Below, piece after piece: positions 45,189-54,173 of a DNA stretch of 64,000 nt. The DNA lies in NCBI RefSeq assembly GCF_008710275.1, contig NZ_VYQE01000002.1, positions 186,001 through 250,000 on the forward strand. The letters run 5' to 3'. This stretch comes from Histidinibacterium aquaticum. Its GTDB lineage: Bacteria > Pseudomonadota > Alphaproteobacteria > Rhodobacterales > Rhodobacteraceae. Under the pieces are notes generated by a model. That model did no database searches. It worked only from the letters and a program-made list of their open reading frames with translations, and was not told the DNA's origin. Position 1 is the first letter of the stretch, and the number at the start of each line of letters is the position of its first letter. The position numbers were made by a program, and so were the translations under genes.

Positions 45189-45599
45189 TTACGAATCGTC
45201 GTCCATGTCGTCCACGCCTTCGACGTCGATCTGCACCATCACGGTGTCGACCGCGGTGGCCACGTCGAGGATGGGCATGTCGGTGTCGTCGGAGCCGTCG
45301 GTCATGGCCGGGGCTTCGCCGAGGAAGAGCGCGGCGGTGACGTCGCTGCTCGGCTCTTCGCCGATGTTGACGTCGACGCTCTGGTTGGCGCCGGCGTTCA
45401 CGGCTTCGGTGCCGAGAATGTCGCCGTCCACGTCGAAGATCGCGACGAAGCCGTCGGTGTCGGCCACGACCGTGCCGAGCTCGATGGTGTTGTCACGCTC
45501 CTGCGGCGCTTCGTTGATGTACGTGAAGTAGCTGTCGGCCGCGGCGGCAGTGCCGATGAGAGCGGCGGCGGCAGTCGTAAGAGCAAACTTGGTACGCAT
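45189..45599 (-). CDS. Secreted acidic protein, possibly DUF7282-like
   Basis: The 136-residue protein has a signal peptide (MRTKFALTTAAAALIGTAAAAD). The mature part contains NTIELGTVVADTDGFVAIFDVDGDILGTEAVNAGANQSVDVNIGEE, a beta-rich pattern similar to the DUF7282 domain known mainly from haloarchaeal secreted proteins, and ends in a very acidic tail (VEGVDDMDDDS). It has no neighbour that hints at a role and has its own terminator. Confidence 0.6.
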   Translation of the reverse strand: MRTKFALTTAAAALIGTAAAADSYFTYINEAPQERDNTIELGTVVADTDGFVAIFDVDGDILGTEAVNAGANQSVDVNIGEEPSSDVTAALFLGEAPAMTDGSDDTDMPILDVATAVDTVMVQIDVEGVDDMDDDS

Positions 45600-45734
45600 T
45601 TTGAAACTCCATTCGATTGGTTCGTTGCGCAGACAACGGAGGGGGAGCCGAATGGGTTTCGTGGATATGTGCCTTAATTTCTGAACAAAAATGTGAGTGG
45701 CCGGCCCGGGCCGGCGGCTTAGAACGTCAGGGCC

Positions 45735-46061
45735 TCAGATCGAGAAGGAGGTGCCGCAGCCGCAGGAGCTCGTGGCGTTCGGGTTCTCGATCGTGAAACG
45801 GGCGCCGATCAGCTCCTCGGAGAAATCGATCACCGCATCGGCGAGGAAGGGCAGCGAGGTGCTGTCCACGACGACCTTCTCGCCGCGGTCCTCGAGCACG
45901 AGGTCGTCGTCGGCGGGAGAGTCGAGTTCGATCTGGTACTGGAAGCCCGAGCATCCGCCACCCTCGACCGCGACGCGCAGGGCCTTGCCCTGAGCGGCGG
46001 CGCCGATCTCGGAGAGGCGTTCGAAGGCGCGGGGCGTGACTTTGGGCGGGACGGTGAGCAT
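45735..46061 (-). CDS. erpA: Iron-sulfur cluster insertion protein ErpA/IscA type
   Basis: The 108-residue A-type carrier has C37 in GGGCSGFQY and C100-G-C102 near the C terminus, the three cluster ligands. It hands iron-sulfur clusters to target enzymes. The N terminus (MLTVPPKVTPRAFERLSEIG) is typical. ErpA and IscA are hard to separate by sequence; lack of an isc operon around it favours ErpA. It is divergent from the dGTPase gene. Confidence 0.9.
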   Translation of the reverse strand: MLTVPPKVTPRAFERLSEIGAAAQGKALRVAVEGGGCSGFQYQIELDSPADDDLVLEDRGEKVVVDSTSLPFLADAVIDFSEELIGARFTIENPNATSSCGCGTSFSI

Positions 46062-46246
46062 GGGTCGGACCTCTTGTCTCTTGTCTTCGGAAACTAGGGA
46101 TCGGCGGCCGCCGAAGCAAGATGGGGACCCTTTCCGTGCCGGACCCGCCGACCCTCGCCATCCCGGGTTCGCGGTGCTAGGGCTGCCCGCGGCAGGAACG
46201 GCCGGGCAGGGCCGTTCGGACAGTGAAGAACAAAGGGGCAGGGACG

Positions 46247-47413
46247 ATGGCAGCGCCCTTTGCCTGCGATCCGGGGCTCAGCCGCGGTCGGCTCCACGAA
46301 GAGTCGGGCAGCACCTTCCGCTCGCCCTTCCAGCGGGACCGGGACAGGATCATTCACGCCTCGGCCTTTCGCAGGCTGAAGCACAAGACGCAGGTCTTCG
46401 TCGAGCACGAGGGCGACTACTTCCGCACGCGTCTCACCCATTCCATCGAGGTCGCGCAGGTGGCGCGGACCATGGCCAAGACGCTGGGCCTCAACGAGGA
46501 GCTGGCCGAGGCGGTGGCGCTGGCGCACGATCTGGGCCACCCGCCCTTCGGCCATACCGGAGAGGAGGCGCTGCAGCGGCTCATGGCGCCCTACGGCGGC
46601 TTCGACCACAACGCCCAGGCGATCCGCATCGTCACCTCTCTGGAGCGGCATTACGCGGAGTGGGACGGGCTCAATCTCACCTGGGAGAGCCTCGAGGGCA
46701 TCGCCAAGCACAACGGGCCGGTGACAGACCCCGTGCCCTGGGCGCTCGCGCTCTACGACCGGAGCCACGACCTGGAGCTTGCGACCCACGCCAGCGCCGA
46801 GGCGCAGGTGGCGGCGCTCTCGGACGACATCGCCTACAACAACCACGACCTGCACGACGGCCTGCGGGCCGAGCTCTTTTCCACCGACGAGCTGGCGGAA
46901 TTGCCGGTGCTGGGGGACTGCTTCGGCGAGGTCGACAGGCTCTATCCCGGGCTGAACTACTACCGGCGCCGGCACGAGGCGCTGCGGCGGTTCTTCGGCG
47001 TGCTGGTGGAGGACGTGCTCAGCGTCACGGCGGCGAACCTGCGCGATCTCGCGCCCGAGACGCCGGAGGACGTGCGCGGGGCGGGGCGGATGATGGCACG
47101 GTTCTCGGAGGGCCTTTGGGCCGATCTCAACGTGATCCGGCGGTTCCTCTTCCAGCGGATGTACCGCGCGCCCTCGGTGGTGGAGATGCGCGGGCAGGTG
47201 ACGCAGGTGGTCGAGGGACTGTTCCCGGCCTTCATGGCCGACCCGTCGCAACTGCCCAAGCAGTGGCGCAAGGACGTGGAGGCGGCCGAGGGCGACGAGA
47301 CGGCGCTGGCGCGGATCGTCTCGGACTACATCGCCGGGATGACCGACCGCTTCGCGATCCAGACCCACGAGCGGCTGACCGGGCGGGTCGTGGTGGTGGC
47401 GCCGCGCTCCTGA
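46247..47413 (+). CDS. dgt: Deoxyguanosinetriphosphate triphosphohydrolase (dGTPase)
   Basis: The 388-residue HD-domain enzyme splits dNTPs to nucleoside and triphosphate. The HD ligands are seen in RTRLTHSIEVAQVARTMA and ALAHDLGHPPFGHTGEEAL, and SDDIAYNNHDLHDGLRAELFS follows. Its class is the dGTPase-like type found in most alphaproteobacteria. I chose ATG 46247; a GTG at 46223 would add eight residues. It is upstream of argS. Confidence 0.92.
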   Translation: MAAPFACDPGLSRGRLHEESGSTFRSPFQRDRDRIIHASAFRRLKHKTQVFVEHEGDYFRTRLTHSIEVAQVARTMAKTLGLNEELAEAVALAHDLGHPPFGHTGEEALQRLMAPYGGFDHNAQAIRIVTSLERHYAEWDGLNLTWESLEGIAKHNGPVTDPVPWALALYDRSHDLELATHASAEAQVAALSDDIAYNNHDLHDGLRAELFSTDELAELPVLGDCFGEVDRLYPGLNYYRRRHEALRRFFGVLVEDVLSVTAANLRDLAPETPEDVRGAGRMMARFSEGLWADLNVIRRFLFQRMYRAPSVVEMRGQVTQVVEGLFPAFMADPSQLPKQWRKDVEAAEGDETALARIVSDYIAGMTDRFAIQTHERLTGRVVVVAPRS

Positions 47414-47434
47414 GGCGGCGCAGGCGATTGCACC

Positions 47435-47462
47435 CGCGCGGGGCCGTGTTAAACCCCGCGCG
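47435..47462 (+). terminator. GC-rich stem-loop between dgt and argS
   Basis: CGCGCGGGG at 47435-47443 pairs perfectly with CCCCGCGCG at 47454-47462 around a ten-base loop. It is 22 bases after the dgt stop and 21 before the argS start. No T-run follows, so it could be a weak terminator or part of the argS leader. Confidence 0.45.
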
Positions 47463-47483
47463 ACATCTGACAGAGTGAGCGCG

Positions 47484-49226
47484 ATGAACCTCTTTTCCGA
47501 TATCCGGGTGCTGGTCGTGGACTGCCTCGACGCGATGGTGGCCGAGGGCGCGCTGCCCGAGGGCCTGGACTACGCCAACGTCACCGTCGAGCCGCCGCGC
47601 GACCCCGCCCACGGCGACATGGCGACCAATGCCGCGATGGTGCTGGCCAAGCCCGCCGGGCTGAAGCCGCGCGACATCGCCGAGACGCTCTCGGAGAAGC
47701 TCTCCGCCGACGGTCGGATCGAGCTGGCCGAGGTGGCGGGGCCGGGGTTCCTGAACATGCGGCTCGCGGCCTCGGTCTGGCAGGGTGTCGTGAAGACTGC
47801 GTTGACCGACGCGGGCTTCGGCCGGTCCGGGATGGGCGCGGGCCAGAAGGTCAACGTCGAGTTCGTCTCGGTGAACCCCACGGGCCCGATGCACGTGGGC
47901 CATACCCGCAACGCCTGCTTCGGCGACGCGCTCGCCAGCCTGCTCGACTTCGCGGGTTACGAGGTCACGCGGGAATACTACATCAACGACGGCGGCGCGC
48001 AGGTCGACGTGCTCGCGCGGTCTGTCTACCTGCGCTACCTCGAGGCCCACGGGCAGGAGGTGGCCTTTGCCGACGGCACCTACCCGGGCGACTACCTGAT
48101 CCCGGTGGGCGAGGCGCTCAAGGACCTGCACGGCGACGCCTTCGTGGGCCAGCCCGAAGAGGTCTGGCTCGACGAGGTGCGGGCCTTCGCCACCGAGAAG
48201 ATGATGGAGCAGATCCGCTCGGATCTCGCCGCCATCGGCGTGACCATGGACCGCTATTTCTCGGAGAAGTCGCTCTACGGCACCGGCCGGATCGAGGCGG
48301 CCATCGAGGCGCTGCGCGAGCGGGACCTGATCTACAAGGGCACGCTGGAGCCGCCGAAGGGCAAGGTCCCCGAGGACTGGGAGCCGCGGGAGCAGACGCT
48401 CTTCCGCTCGACCGCGCATGGCGACGACGTTGACCGGCCGATCATGAAGTCCGACGGCGCCTGGACCTACTTCGCGCCCGACATCGCCTACCACTACGAC
48501 AAGGTGGAGCGGGGCTACGACCAGCTGATCGACGTGATGGGCGCCGACCACGGCGGCTACGTCAAGCGGATGAAGGCCGCGGTCTCGGCGCTGACCGACG
48601 GGCGCGTGCCGCTCGACATCAAGCTGATCCAGCTGGTGAAGCTCTACAAGGACGGCGAACCCTTCAAGATGTCCAAGCGGGCGGGGACCTTCGTCACGCT
48701 TTCCGACGTGGTGGACCTCGTGGGCGCCGACGTGGCCCGCTTCCACATGCTCACGCGCAAGAACGACGCACCGCTCGATTTCGACGTGGACAAGGTGACC
48801 GAGCAGTCCAAGGACAACCCGGTCTTCTATGTCCAGTACGCCCATGCCCGCGCCCAGTCGGTGCTGCGAAAGGCCGTCGAGATGGGCTGCGAGACCGATC
48901 CGGCCGCGCTGGCGGGGCAGGACCTGAGCGCCTTTTCCGACGAGGGCGAGCTCAAGCTCATGCAGAAGATCGCCGAATGGCCGCGCCTGATCGAGATCGC
49001 CGCGCGCCTTCACGAGCCGCACCGGGTGGCCTTCTACCTCTACGAACTGGCCAGCGAGTTCCACGCGCTCTGGAACAAGGGCAACGACGATCCGGCCCTG
49101 CGCTTCCTTCAAGAGGGTGACGCTGCCGCAACACAGGCGAAAATTGCGCTTCCGAAGGCCGCCGCGATTGTTATTTCGCAAGGGCTTGGTATCCTTGGCG
49201 TGACCCCCGTGGACGAGATGCGGTAG
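47484..49226 (+). CDS. argS: Arginyl-tRNA synthetase
   Basis: The 580-residue class I synthetase has the HIGH-type motif in VSVNPTGPMHVGHTRNACFGDALASLL and the KMSKS-type motif in PFKMSKRAGTFVTL. The N-terminal additional domain (about 1-110) contacts the D-loop of tRNA-Arg and the C-terminal DALR domain binds the anticodon. I chose ATG 47484; a GTG at 47475 would add three residues. It is followed by a SPOR-protein gene. Confidence 0.95.
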   Translation: MNLFSDIRVLVVDCLDAMVAEGALPEGLDYANVTVEPPRDPAHGDMATNAAMVLAKPAGLKPRDIAETLSEKLSADGRIELAEVAGPGFLNMRLAASVWQGVVKTALTDAGFGRSGMGAGQKVNVEFVSVNPTGPMHVGHTRNACFGDALASLLDFAGYEVTREYYINDGGAQVDVLARSVYLRYLEAHGQEVAFADGTYPGDYLIPVGEALKDLHGDAFVGQPEEVWLDEVRAFATEKMMEQIRSDLAAIGVTMDRYFSEKSLYGTGRIEAAIEALRERDLIYKGTLEPPKGKVPEDWEPREQTLFRSTAHGDDVDRPIMKSDGAWTYFAPDIAYHYDKVERGYDQLIDVMGADHGGYVKRMKAAVSALTDGRVPLDIKLIQLVKLYKDGEPFKMSKRAGTFVTLSDVVDLVGADVARFHMLTRKNDAPLDFDVDKVTEQSKDNPVFYVQYAHARAQSVLRKAVEMGCETDPAALAGQDLSAFSDEGELKLMQKIAEWPRLIEIAARLHEPHRVAFYLYELASEFHALWNKGNDDPALRFLQEGDAAATQAKIALPKAAAIVISQGLGILGVTPVDEMR

Positions 49227-49343
49227 CCCGAGGGCCGGAAGGCGCGACGGATCAAACCGCACAGGAATGCCTTGCGGGGGTGACGAGCAGGAACCCCGAA
49301 AGACCCACCGGCGGCCCGAACCGCCGGGGCATGTGAGGCAGAA

Positions 49344-50345
49344 ATGGCAGACATTCCCTACGGTGCGGCGGACGAGCCGCGGACCGGCTCGGTGGCCGGA
49401 CCGGTCGTGAATCTGATCGGCGCGGGCCTCTCGCTCGCCCTTGTCGCCGGGATCGGCGTCTGGGGCTACAAGCTGGTGATGCGCGACGTGACCGGCGTCC
49501 CCGTCGTCAAGGCGATGGAGGGTCCCATGCGGATCCAGCCCGAGAACCCGGGCGGCGAGGTCGCGCTGCATCGCGGACTTTCCGTCAACACGATCGCCGC
49601 CGAGGGCGAAGCGGCGCCGCCGGAGGACCGGCTGGTGCTGGCGCCCGAGGGTGTCGACCTCGCGGCGGAGGACATGGAGGTCGCCCCGGCCGCCGACGAG
49701 ACCGGCGGGGAGGCCGTCACCCGCGTCTCCGCCATGATCGCCGAAGCCGCCGCGGAGAGCGACGTGTCCGAGGCCGAGGTGCAGGAAGAGGTCGCCGCGG
49801 CGGGGCAGGAGGCCGACGGCCCGCTCACCGCCGAGCAGATCCTGGCGCTCGCCGACGAGATCGCCCGCGGCACGCAGCCGCTCGAACCGGTCGAGGAAGG
49901 CGCCACCACCGGCGAGGTCGAGCTGGCGCTCGACGGCTCCCCGGTCGTCGACGTGATCCCCGCGAGCGTGCCGGGCGTGAGCCGCTCGCTGCGACCGAAG
50001 ACGCGGCCCATGCGGATCACCGCCATCGAGCCCACCTCGACCATGGCCGCGCCGGCGAGCGAGACCCGCAGTCTCGATCCCTCGGAGATCACCGTGGGAA
50101 CCAAGCTCGTGCAGCTCGGAGCCTTCGACAGCGAACAGGTGGCCCTGGCCGAGTGGCAGGCGCTGCAGGGGCGCTTCGGCGAGTTCATGGGCGACAAGGC
50201 CCGCGTGATCCAGCGCGCGGAGAGCGGCGGACGCACCTTCTGGCGGCTGCGCGCCGCGGGCTTCGGCGACCTTTCCGAGGCGCGGCGGTTCTGCGCGGCG
50301 CTGGTGGCCGAGGATGCGCTCTGCATCCCCGTGGTGGTGCGCTGA
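49344..50345 (+). CDS. SPOR-domain protein
   Basis: The 333-residue protein has one N-terminal membrane helix (VVNLIGAGLSLALVAGIGVWGYKLVM), a long acidic alanine- and glutamate-rich periplasmic stalk, and a C-terminal SPOR domain (TKLVQLGAFDSEQVALAEWQALQGRF...FWRLRAAGFGDLSEARRFCAAL). SPOR domains bind glycan strands lacking stem peptides at the division site, so it is probably a division protein. It is followed after one base by nagZ, another cell-wall gene. Confidence 0.88.
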   Translation: MADIPYGAADEPRTGSVAGPVVNLIGAGLSLALVAGIGVWGYKLVMRDVTGVPVVKAMEGPMRIQPENPGGEVALHRGLSVNTIAAEGEAAPPEDRLVLAPEGVDLAAEDMEVAPAADETGGEAVTRVSAMIAEAAAESDVSEAEVQEEVAAAGQEADGPLTAEQILALADEIARGTQPLEPVEEGATTGEVELALDGSPVVDVIPASVPGVSRSLRPKTRPMRITAIEPTSTMAAPASETRSLDPSEITVGTKLVQLGAFDSEQVALAEWQALQGRFGEFMGDKARVIQRAESGGRTFWRLRAAGFGDLSEARRFCAALVAEDALCIPVVVR

Positions 50346-50346
50346 C

Positions 50347-51336
50347 ATGACCCGGCGGGCGGTTGCCTTCGGCTGCGAGGGTCTCCGCCTGACGGCCGGG
50401 GAGCGCCGCTTCTTCGGCCGCGCGGACCCCGTGGGGTTCATCCTCTTCGCCCGAAACCTCGAGGCCCCGGACCAGGTGCGCGCGCTCACCTCCGAGCTGC
50501 GCGACTCCGTCGGCTGGAACGCGCCGGTCCTGATCGACCAGGAGGGCGGGCGCGTGCAGCGCATGGGCCCGCCGCACTGGCGCGCCTACCTGCCGGCGCT
50601 CGACCAGATGGAGCGGGCGCGCGAGCCGATGCGGGCCCAGTGGCTGCGCAACCGGCTGATCGCCGACGAGCTGCACGCCGTGGGCATCGACGTGAACTGC
50701 GCCCCGCTCGCCGACCTTGTGGAGCCCGAGACCCACGCGGTGCTGCGCAACCGGCTCTACGGGTCCGACGTGGAGACGGTGGTCGAGGCCGCGAGAACCT
50801 GCGCCGAAGCGCTGCTCTCGGGCGGCGTGCTGCCGGTGCTCAAGCACATCCCGGGCTACGGCCGCGCGCAGGTCGACAGCCACCTGGAGCTGCCGCGCAT
50901 CGACCTTCCGGCGGAAGAGCTCGCGGCGCGGGACTTCGCCCCCTTCCGGGCGCTCAACGACCTGCCCATGGGCATGACCGCGCATATCGTGGTCTCCGAC
51001 ATCGACCCCGACCATCCCGCCACGACCTCGGAGCGGATGATCGCGCTGATCCGGCAGGAGATCGGGTTCTCCGGCCTGCTCTTCTCCGACGACATCGGGA
51101 TGGAGGCGCTCTCGGGCCCCGTTCCGGATCGGGCGGCGGCCTGTCTCGACGCGGGCTGCGACGTGGCGCTGCATTGCAACGGCGAGCTGGCCGAGATGGA
51201 GGCCGTGGCGGGCGCCTGCGGTCCGCTGACCGAGCGCGGAGCGGAACGTCTGCAGGCGGCGCTCGCCCGCCGGACGGCGCCCCAGCCGATTGACACCGGC
51301 GCCCTCATCGCGGAACTCTCTGACCTTCTCAACTGA
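50347..51336 (+). CDS. nagZ: Beta-N-acetylhexosaminidase NagZ
   Basis: The 329-residue enzyme of glycoside hydrolase family 3 removes N-acetylglucosamine from anhydromuropeptides in peptidoglycan recycling. Signature segments are LIDQEGGRVQRM, KHIPGYGRAQVDSHLELP (with the catalytic Asp-His pair) and LLFSDDIGMEAL (nucleophile). The usual KHFPGHG is KHIPGYG here. It starts one base after the SPOR gene and lies ahead of scpA. Confidence 0.92.
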   Translation: MTRRAVAFGCEGLRLTAGERRFFGRADPVGFILFARNLEAPDQVRALTSELRDSVGWNAPVLIDQEGGRVQRMGPPHWRAYLPALDQMERAREPMRAQWLRNRLIADELHAVGIDVNCAPLADLVEPETHAVLRNRLYGSDVETVVEAARTCAEALLSGGVLPVLKHIPGYGRAQVDSHLELPRIDLPAEELAARDFAPFRALNDLPMGMTAHIVVSDIDPDHPATTSERMIALIRQEIGFSGLLFSDDIGMEALSGPVPDRAAACLDAGCDVALHCNGELAEMEAVAGACGPLTERGAERLQAALARRTAPQPIDTGALIAELSDLLN

Positions 51337-51346
51337 GGGTCGCCCC

Positions 51347-52126
51347 TTGTCCGACAGTCCCGAACCGGTCCAGCTCGACGTCTCCGCCCGGCTCGCCGCC
51401 GAGGCGCTGATCGTCGACGTCGAGGGCTTCGAGGGGCCGCTCGACCTGCTGCTGAGCCTCAGCCGCACGCAGAAGGTGGACCTGCGGGAGATCTCGATCC
51501 TCGCGCTCGCGCGGCAGTACCTGGCCTTCGTGGAGAAGGCGCGGGAGCTGCGGATCGAGCTGGCCGCCGACTACCTCGTCATGGCGGCCTGGCTGGCCTT
51601 TCTGAAGTCGCGGCTGCTGCTGCCGCCGGACCCCGAAGAGGAGGGGCCCTCGGGCGAGGACCTCGCCGCGCATCTCGCGTTCCAGCTGGAGCGGCTGGAG
51701 GCGATGCGCCGGTCGGCCGCCCGGCTCATGGCGCGCGACCAGCTGGGGCGCGACCGCTTCGCGCGGGGGATCACCGAGGACGTGGCCCGCGTACGCCGGG
51801 TGGAATACACCGCGACGCTCATCGACCTGATGCAGGCCTATGCCCGGATCCGCACCCGCGACGAGTTCCGGCCCTATGCCTACGACCGGACCAACCTGCT
51901 CAGCATGGAAGAGGCGCTCGACCGGCTGCGGCCGCTGATCGGCTTCGCGGGGGAGTGGACCGATCTCATGTCCTACCTGCCCGACAGCTGGAGCGCCGAT
52001 CCCGCGCGCCGCCGGAGCGCGGCCGCCTCGACCTTCGCCGCCTCGCTGGAACTGGTGAAGGAGGGGGCGATCCAGATCCGCCAGGGCGAGACCTTCGCCC
52101 CGATCCAGATCCGGCGGAAGTCATGA
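51347..52126 (+). CDS. scpA: Segregation and condensation protein A
   Basis: The 259-residue kleisin links the SMC heads of the chromosome condensin. The start of the family is EGFEGPLDLLLSLSRTQKVDLREISILALARQYLAFVE, and the C-terminal winged-helix part binds SMC (TFAASLELVKEGAIQIRQGETFAPI). I chose a TTG at 51347 with GAGGG upstream since no ATG fits; an ATG at 51290 lies inside nagZ. It overlaps scpB by four bases. Confidence 0.9.
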   Translation: MSDSPEPVQLDVSARLAAEALIVDVEGFEGPLDLLLSLSRTQKVDLREISILALARQYLAFVEKARELRIELAADYLVMAAWLAFLKSRLLLPPDPEEEGPSGEDLAAHLAFQLERLEAMRRSAARLMARDQLGRDRFARGITEDVARVRRVEYTATLIDLMQAYARIRTRDEFRPYAYDRTNLLSMEEALDRLRPLIGFAGEWTDLMSYLPDSWSADPARRRSAAASTFAASLELVKEGAIQIRQGETFAPIQIRRKS

Positions 52127-52779
52127 GCGAGGAGACGCGGGACGAGCCGCAGGAGCAGAGCCTCTTCGAGGCGCCGCCCATGGCGGAGCAGGAGCGCATG
52201 GTCGAGGCCATCCTCTTCGCCACGGCCGAGCCGGTGACGATCCGCGAGCTGACCGGCCGGATGCCGCATGGCTCCGAGCCGCGCGAGGCGCTGGAGCATC
52301 TGCGCCGCCGCTACGAGGGTCGCGGCGTGCAGGTCACCCGGATCGGCGAGGCCTGGGCGATCCGCACCGCGCCCGACCTCGGGTTCCTGATGCGCCAGGA
52401 GGTGGTCGAGACCCGCAAGCTCTCGCGCGCGGCGATCGAGACGCTGGCCATCATCGCCTACCACCAGCCGGTGACCCGCGCCGAGATCGAGGAGATCCGC
52501 GGCGTGGGCGTGAGCCGGGGCACCATCGACCAGCTCATCGAGATGGACTGGATCCGCTTCGGCCGCCGCCGGATGACGCCGGGCCGCCCGGTCACCTTCG
52601 TCGTGACGGAGACCTTCCTCGACCACTTCGCGCTGGAGACCGCGCGGGATCTGCCGGGGCTCTCGGAGCTGCGCGCCGCGGGCCTGCTGGACAGCCGCCC
52701 GCCGCCGGGCGAGGGCGAGGAGGATGCCGAGGGCGAGGAGGCGACCGACGAGGGCCAGGAGGATCTCTTCGAGGAGTGA
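52123..52779 (+). CDS. scpB: Segregation and condensation protein B
   Basis: The 218-residue protein has two winged-helix domains (MVEAILFATAEPVTIRELTGRMP and LSRAAIETLAIIAYHQPVTRAEIEEIRGVGVSRGTIDQLIEMDWI), the second being the signature of ScpB, which dimerises and binds ScpA. The C terminus is very acidic (GEGEEDAEGEEATDEGQED). It starts inside the scpA stop. Confidence 0.94.
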   Translation: MSEETRDEPQEQSLFEAPPMAEQERMVEAILFATAEPVTIRELTGRMPHGSEPREALEHLRRRYEGRGVQVTRIGEAWAIRTAPDLGFLMRQEVVETRKLSRAAIETLAIIAYHQPVTRAEIEEIRGVGVSRGTIDQLIEMDWIRFGRRRMTPGRPVTFVVTETFLDHFALETARDLPGLSELRAAGLLDSRPPPGEGEEDAEGEEATDEGQEDLFEE

Positions 52780-52842
52780 GGCCTTTCCGGAAGGGCCGTC
52801 CTCCCCTAGGGTCGCGGCCGGGCAGGGGCGGAAAGGGACGTC

Positions 52843-53013
52843 ATGGAGCGCATCATCAGGACGATCGTGAGGATGTTCCTCCGCGAGGGATTCCGCCAGA
52901 CCTCGCGCAGGGGCGGCGGGCGCGGGGCGGCCCCGACCTCGCCGCAGGCCCGCAAGGCGGCCAAGCAGGCGCGGCGGGCGATGCGGGTGACCCGGCGCAT
53001 CGGGCGGTTCTGA
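52843..53013 (+). CDS. Short strongly basic protein downstream of scpB
   Basis: The 56-codon frame starts MERIIRTIVRMFLREGFRQTSRRGGGRG and ends RRAMRVTRRIGRF. It is rich in arginine, with about 16 of 56 residues, and the N-terminal part could be an amphipathic helix. GAAAGGGACG is a fair ribosome site, and it follows scpB closely in the same direction. No family recognised; it may bind nucleic acid or membranes. Confidence 0.6.
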   Translation: MERIIRTIVRMFLREGFRQTSRRGGGRGAAPTSPQARKAAKQARRAMRVTRRIGRF

Positions 53014-53061
53014 CCGACGGCTTTCACCACGCGGAGCGGCCTCGCGGCCGCGCCCTGTGAG

Positions 53062-53164
53062 CCCGGCCCCGCCTTCGGCGGGCTCCGGGCGGGTTCGGGG
53101 GGCGCTGCCCCCTCTTGCGGCCCCGGGGCCGCAATTCACCCCCGGGATATTTCACCCCAGAAGA
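53062..53164 (+). repeat. GC-rich intergenic repeat, copy B
   Basis: It starts GCCCGGCCCCGCCTTCGGCGGG, then GCTCCGGGCGGGTTCGGGG as in copy A, holds the hairpin TGCGGCCCCGGGGCCGCA and ends CCCCCGGGATATTTCACCCCAGAAGA. It lies between the short basic protein gene and the convergent YjbR-like gene. Confidence 0.65.
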
Positions 53165-53167
53165 GGA

Positions 53168-53530
53168 TCAGGACATTGGCGGCGGCGGGACGGGCTCCAG
53201 CGCGGCGCGCTGTGCCCGGGTCAGGCCGGCGCGGACGATGCGGTAGGAGGCGTGCAGCCGCTCGCGGATCTCTTCCTGCGCGGCGATCGACCAGTCGACG
53301 CGCACCCAGGAGCGGTGAAAGTAGGGCGCCCGGACCGCGCGGCCCATGTCGATGAGCATCGCGGCATCCTCGACCGAGGGCGTCTTAACCGAGACACCCT
53401 CGCCCTGGCTGCCCACGACGGCGAAGAGCTTGCCGCCGACCTTCCAGGCGTCGTGGCCGCCGCCCCAGGGGTCGGAGTGCTCTGCCCCGGGCAGGGTCCT
53501 GCAGTAGGCGTTGACGATCTCGCGGCTCAT
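53168..53530 (-). CDS. MmcQ/YjbR-family protein
   Basis: The 120-residue protein contains MSREIVNAYCRTLPGAEHSDPWGGGHDAWKVGGKLFAVVG and later FHRSWVRVDW, the pattern of the YjbR (CyaY-like) family, small proteins with a double-wing fold that bind DNA in some cases. I chose ATG 53530, which gives the family start. It is divergent from a DUF1697 gene 37 bases away. Function unknown. Confidence 0.85.
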   Translation of the reverse strand: MSREIVNAYCRTLPGAEHSDPWGGGHDAWKVGGKLFAVVGSQGEGVSVKTPSVEDAAMLIDMGRAVRAPYFHRSWVRVDWSIAAQEEIRERLHASYRIVRAGLTRAQRAALEPVPPPPMS

Positions 53531-53567
53531 GGCGCTATGCTGCGCGCGAAAGATGACGGGGGCAAGA

Positions 53568-54092
53568 ATGGCTGCGCATGTGGCCCTGCTGCGGGGAATC
53601 AACGTGGGCGGGGCGAACCGGCTGCCGATGGCCGACCTGAAACGCATCGCCGGCGGGCTCGGGTGGCGGGAGGCGCGGAGCTATCTCGCCTCGGGCAACC
53701 TCGTCTTCGAGGCCGACGAAGGGGACCACGAGGCGGCCCTGCGCGAGGCGCTGCGCCGGGAGGCGGGGCTCCGGATCGCCGTGCGGGTTCTCGACGCGGG
53801 CCGATTCCGGACGATCGCGGCGGCCTGTCCCTTCTCCCCCGAGGACGGGCGGCTGGCGCATGTCTATTTCTGCTGGGCGGAGCCCGAAATCGACGCCGGG
53901 CTCCTGGAGCGGCTGCGCGCGCCGGACGAGCGGCTGGAGGCGGGCGAGGGGGCGGTCTACCTCGATGCGCCGAGCGGGATCGGACGGTCGAAGCTCGCGG
54001 CCAACCTCGAGCGGGTCGTGCGGGGGACCGAGCTCACGGGACGCAACCTGCGCACCGTTCGGGCGCTGGACGGGATGCTCGGGGCGGCTTGA
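53568..54092 (+). CDS. DUF1697 protein
   Basis: The 174-residue protein begins AAHVALLRGINVGGANRLPMADLKRIAGGLGWREARSYLASGNLVFE, the DUF1697 signature, and ends GRNLRTVRALDGML. The family has a two-domain alpha/beta fold with no known function. I chose ATG 53568; an ATG at 53553 would add five residues. It precedes the cysteine-rich leader and cysS. Confidence 0.85.
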   Translation: MAAHVALLRGINVGGANRLPMADLKRIAGGLGWREARSYLASGNLVFEADEGDHEAALREALRREAGLRIAVRVLDAGRFRTIAAACPFSPEDGRLAHVYFCWAEPEIDAGLLERLRAPDERLEAGEGAVYLDAPSGIGRSKLAANLERVVRGTELTGRNLRTVRALDGMLGAA

Positions 54093-54131
54093 GACTGGAC
54101 GCGGGCACCTCCGGCTGCTAGGCCTCGGCCC

Positions 54132-54173
54132 ATGAAGAGCATTTGCATCACCTGCTGCATCATTCCCTGCTGA
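54132..54173 (+). CDS. Cysteine-rich leader peptide upstream of cysS
   Basis: A 13-codon frame reads MKSICITCCIIPC and then TGA. Four of 13 codons are TGC (cysteine), two adjacent and one the last before the stop. It ends 84 bases before the cysS start. Cysteine is a rare residue, so this clustering is very unlikely by chance and is what a ribosome-sensing leader for a cysteine gene should look like: low charged tRNA-Cys stalls the ribosome. The ribosome site upstream is weak (CTAGG). No strong terminator follows. Confidence 0.7.
   Translation: MKSICITCCIIPC

Noticed and set aside
47232-50564. A reading frame of 1110 codons on the minus strand, antisense to argS and the SPOR gene
   Set aside because: It is opposite genes with clear catalytic motifs and its product is rich in His, Arg and Gly without any recognisable domain.
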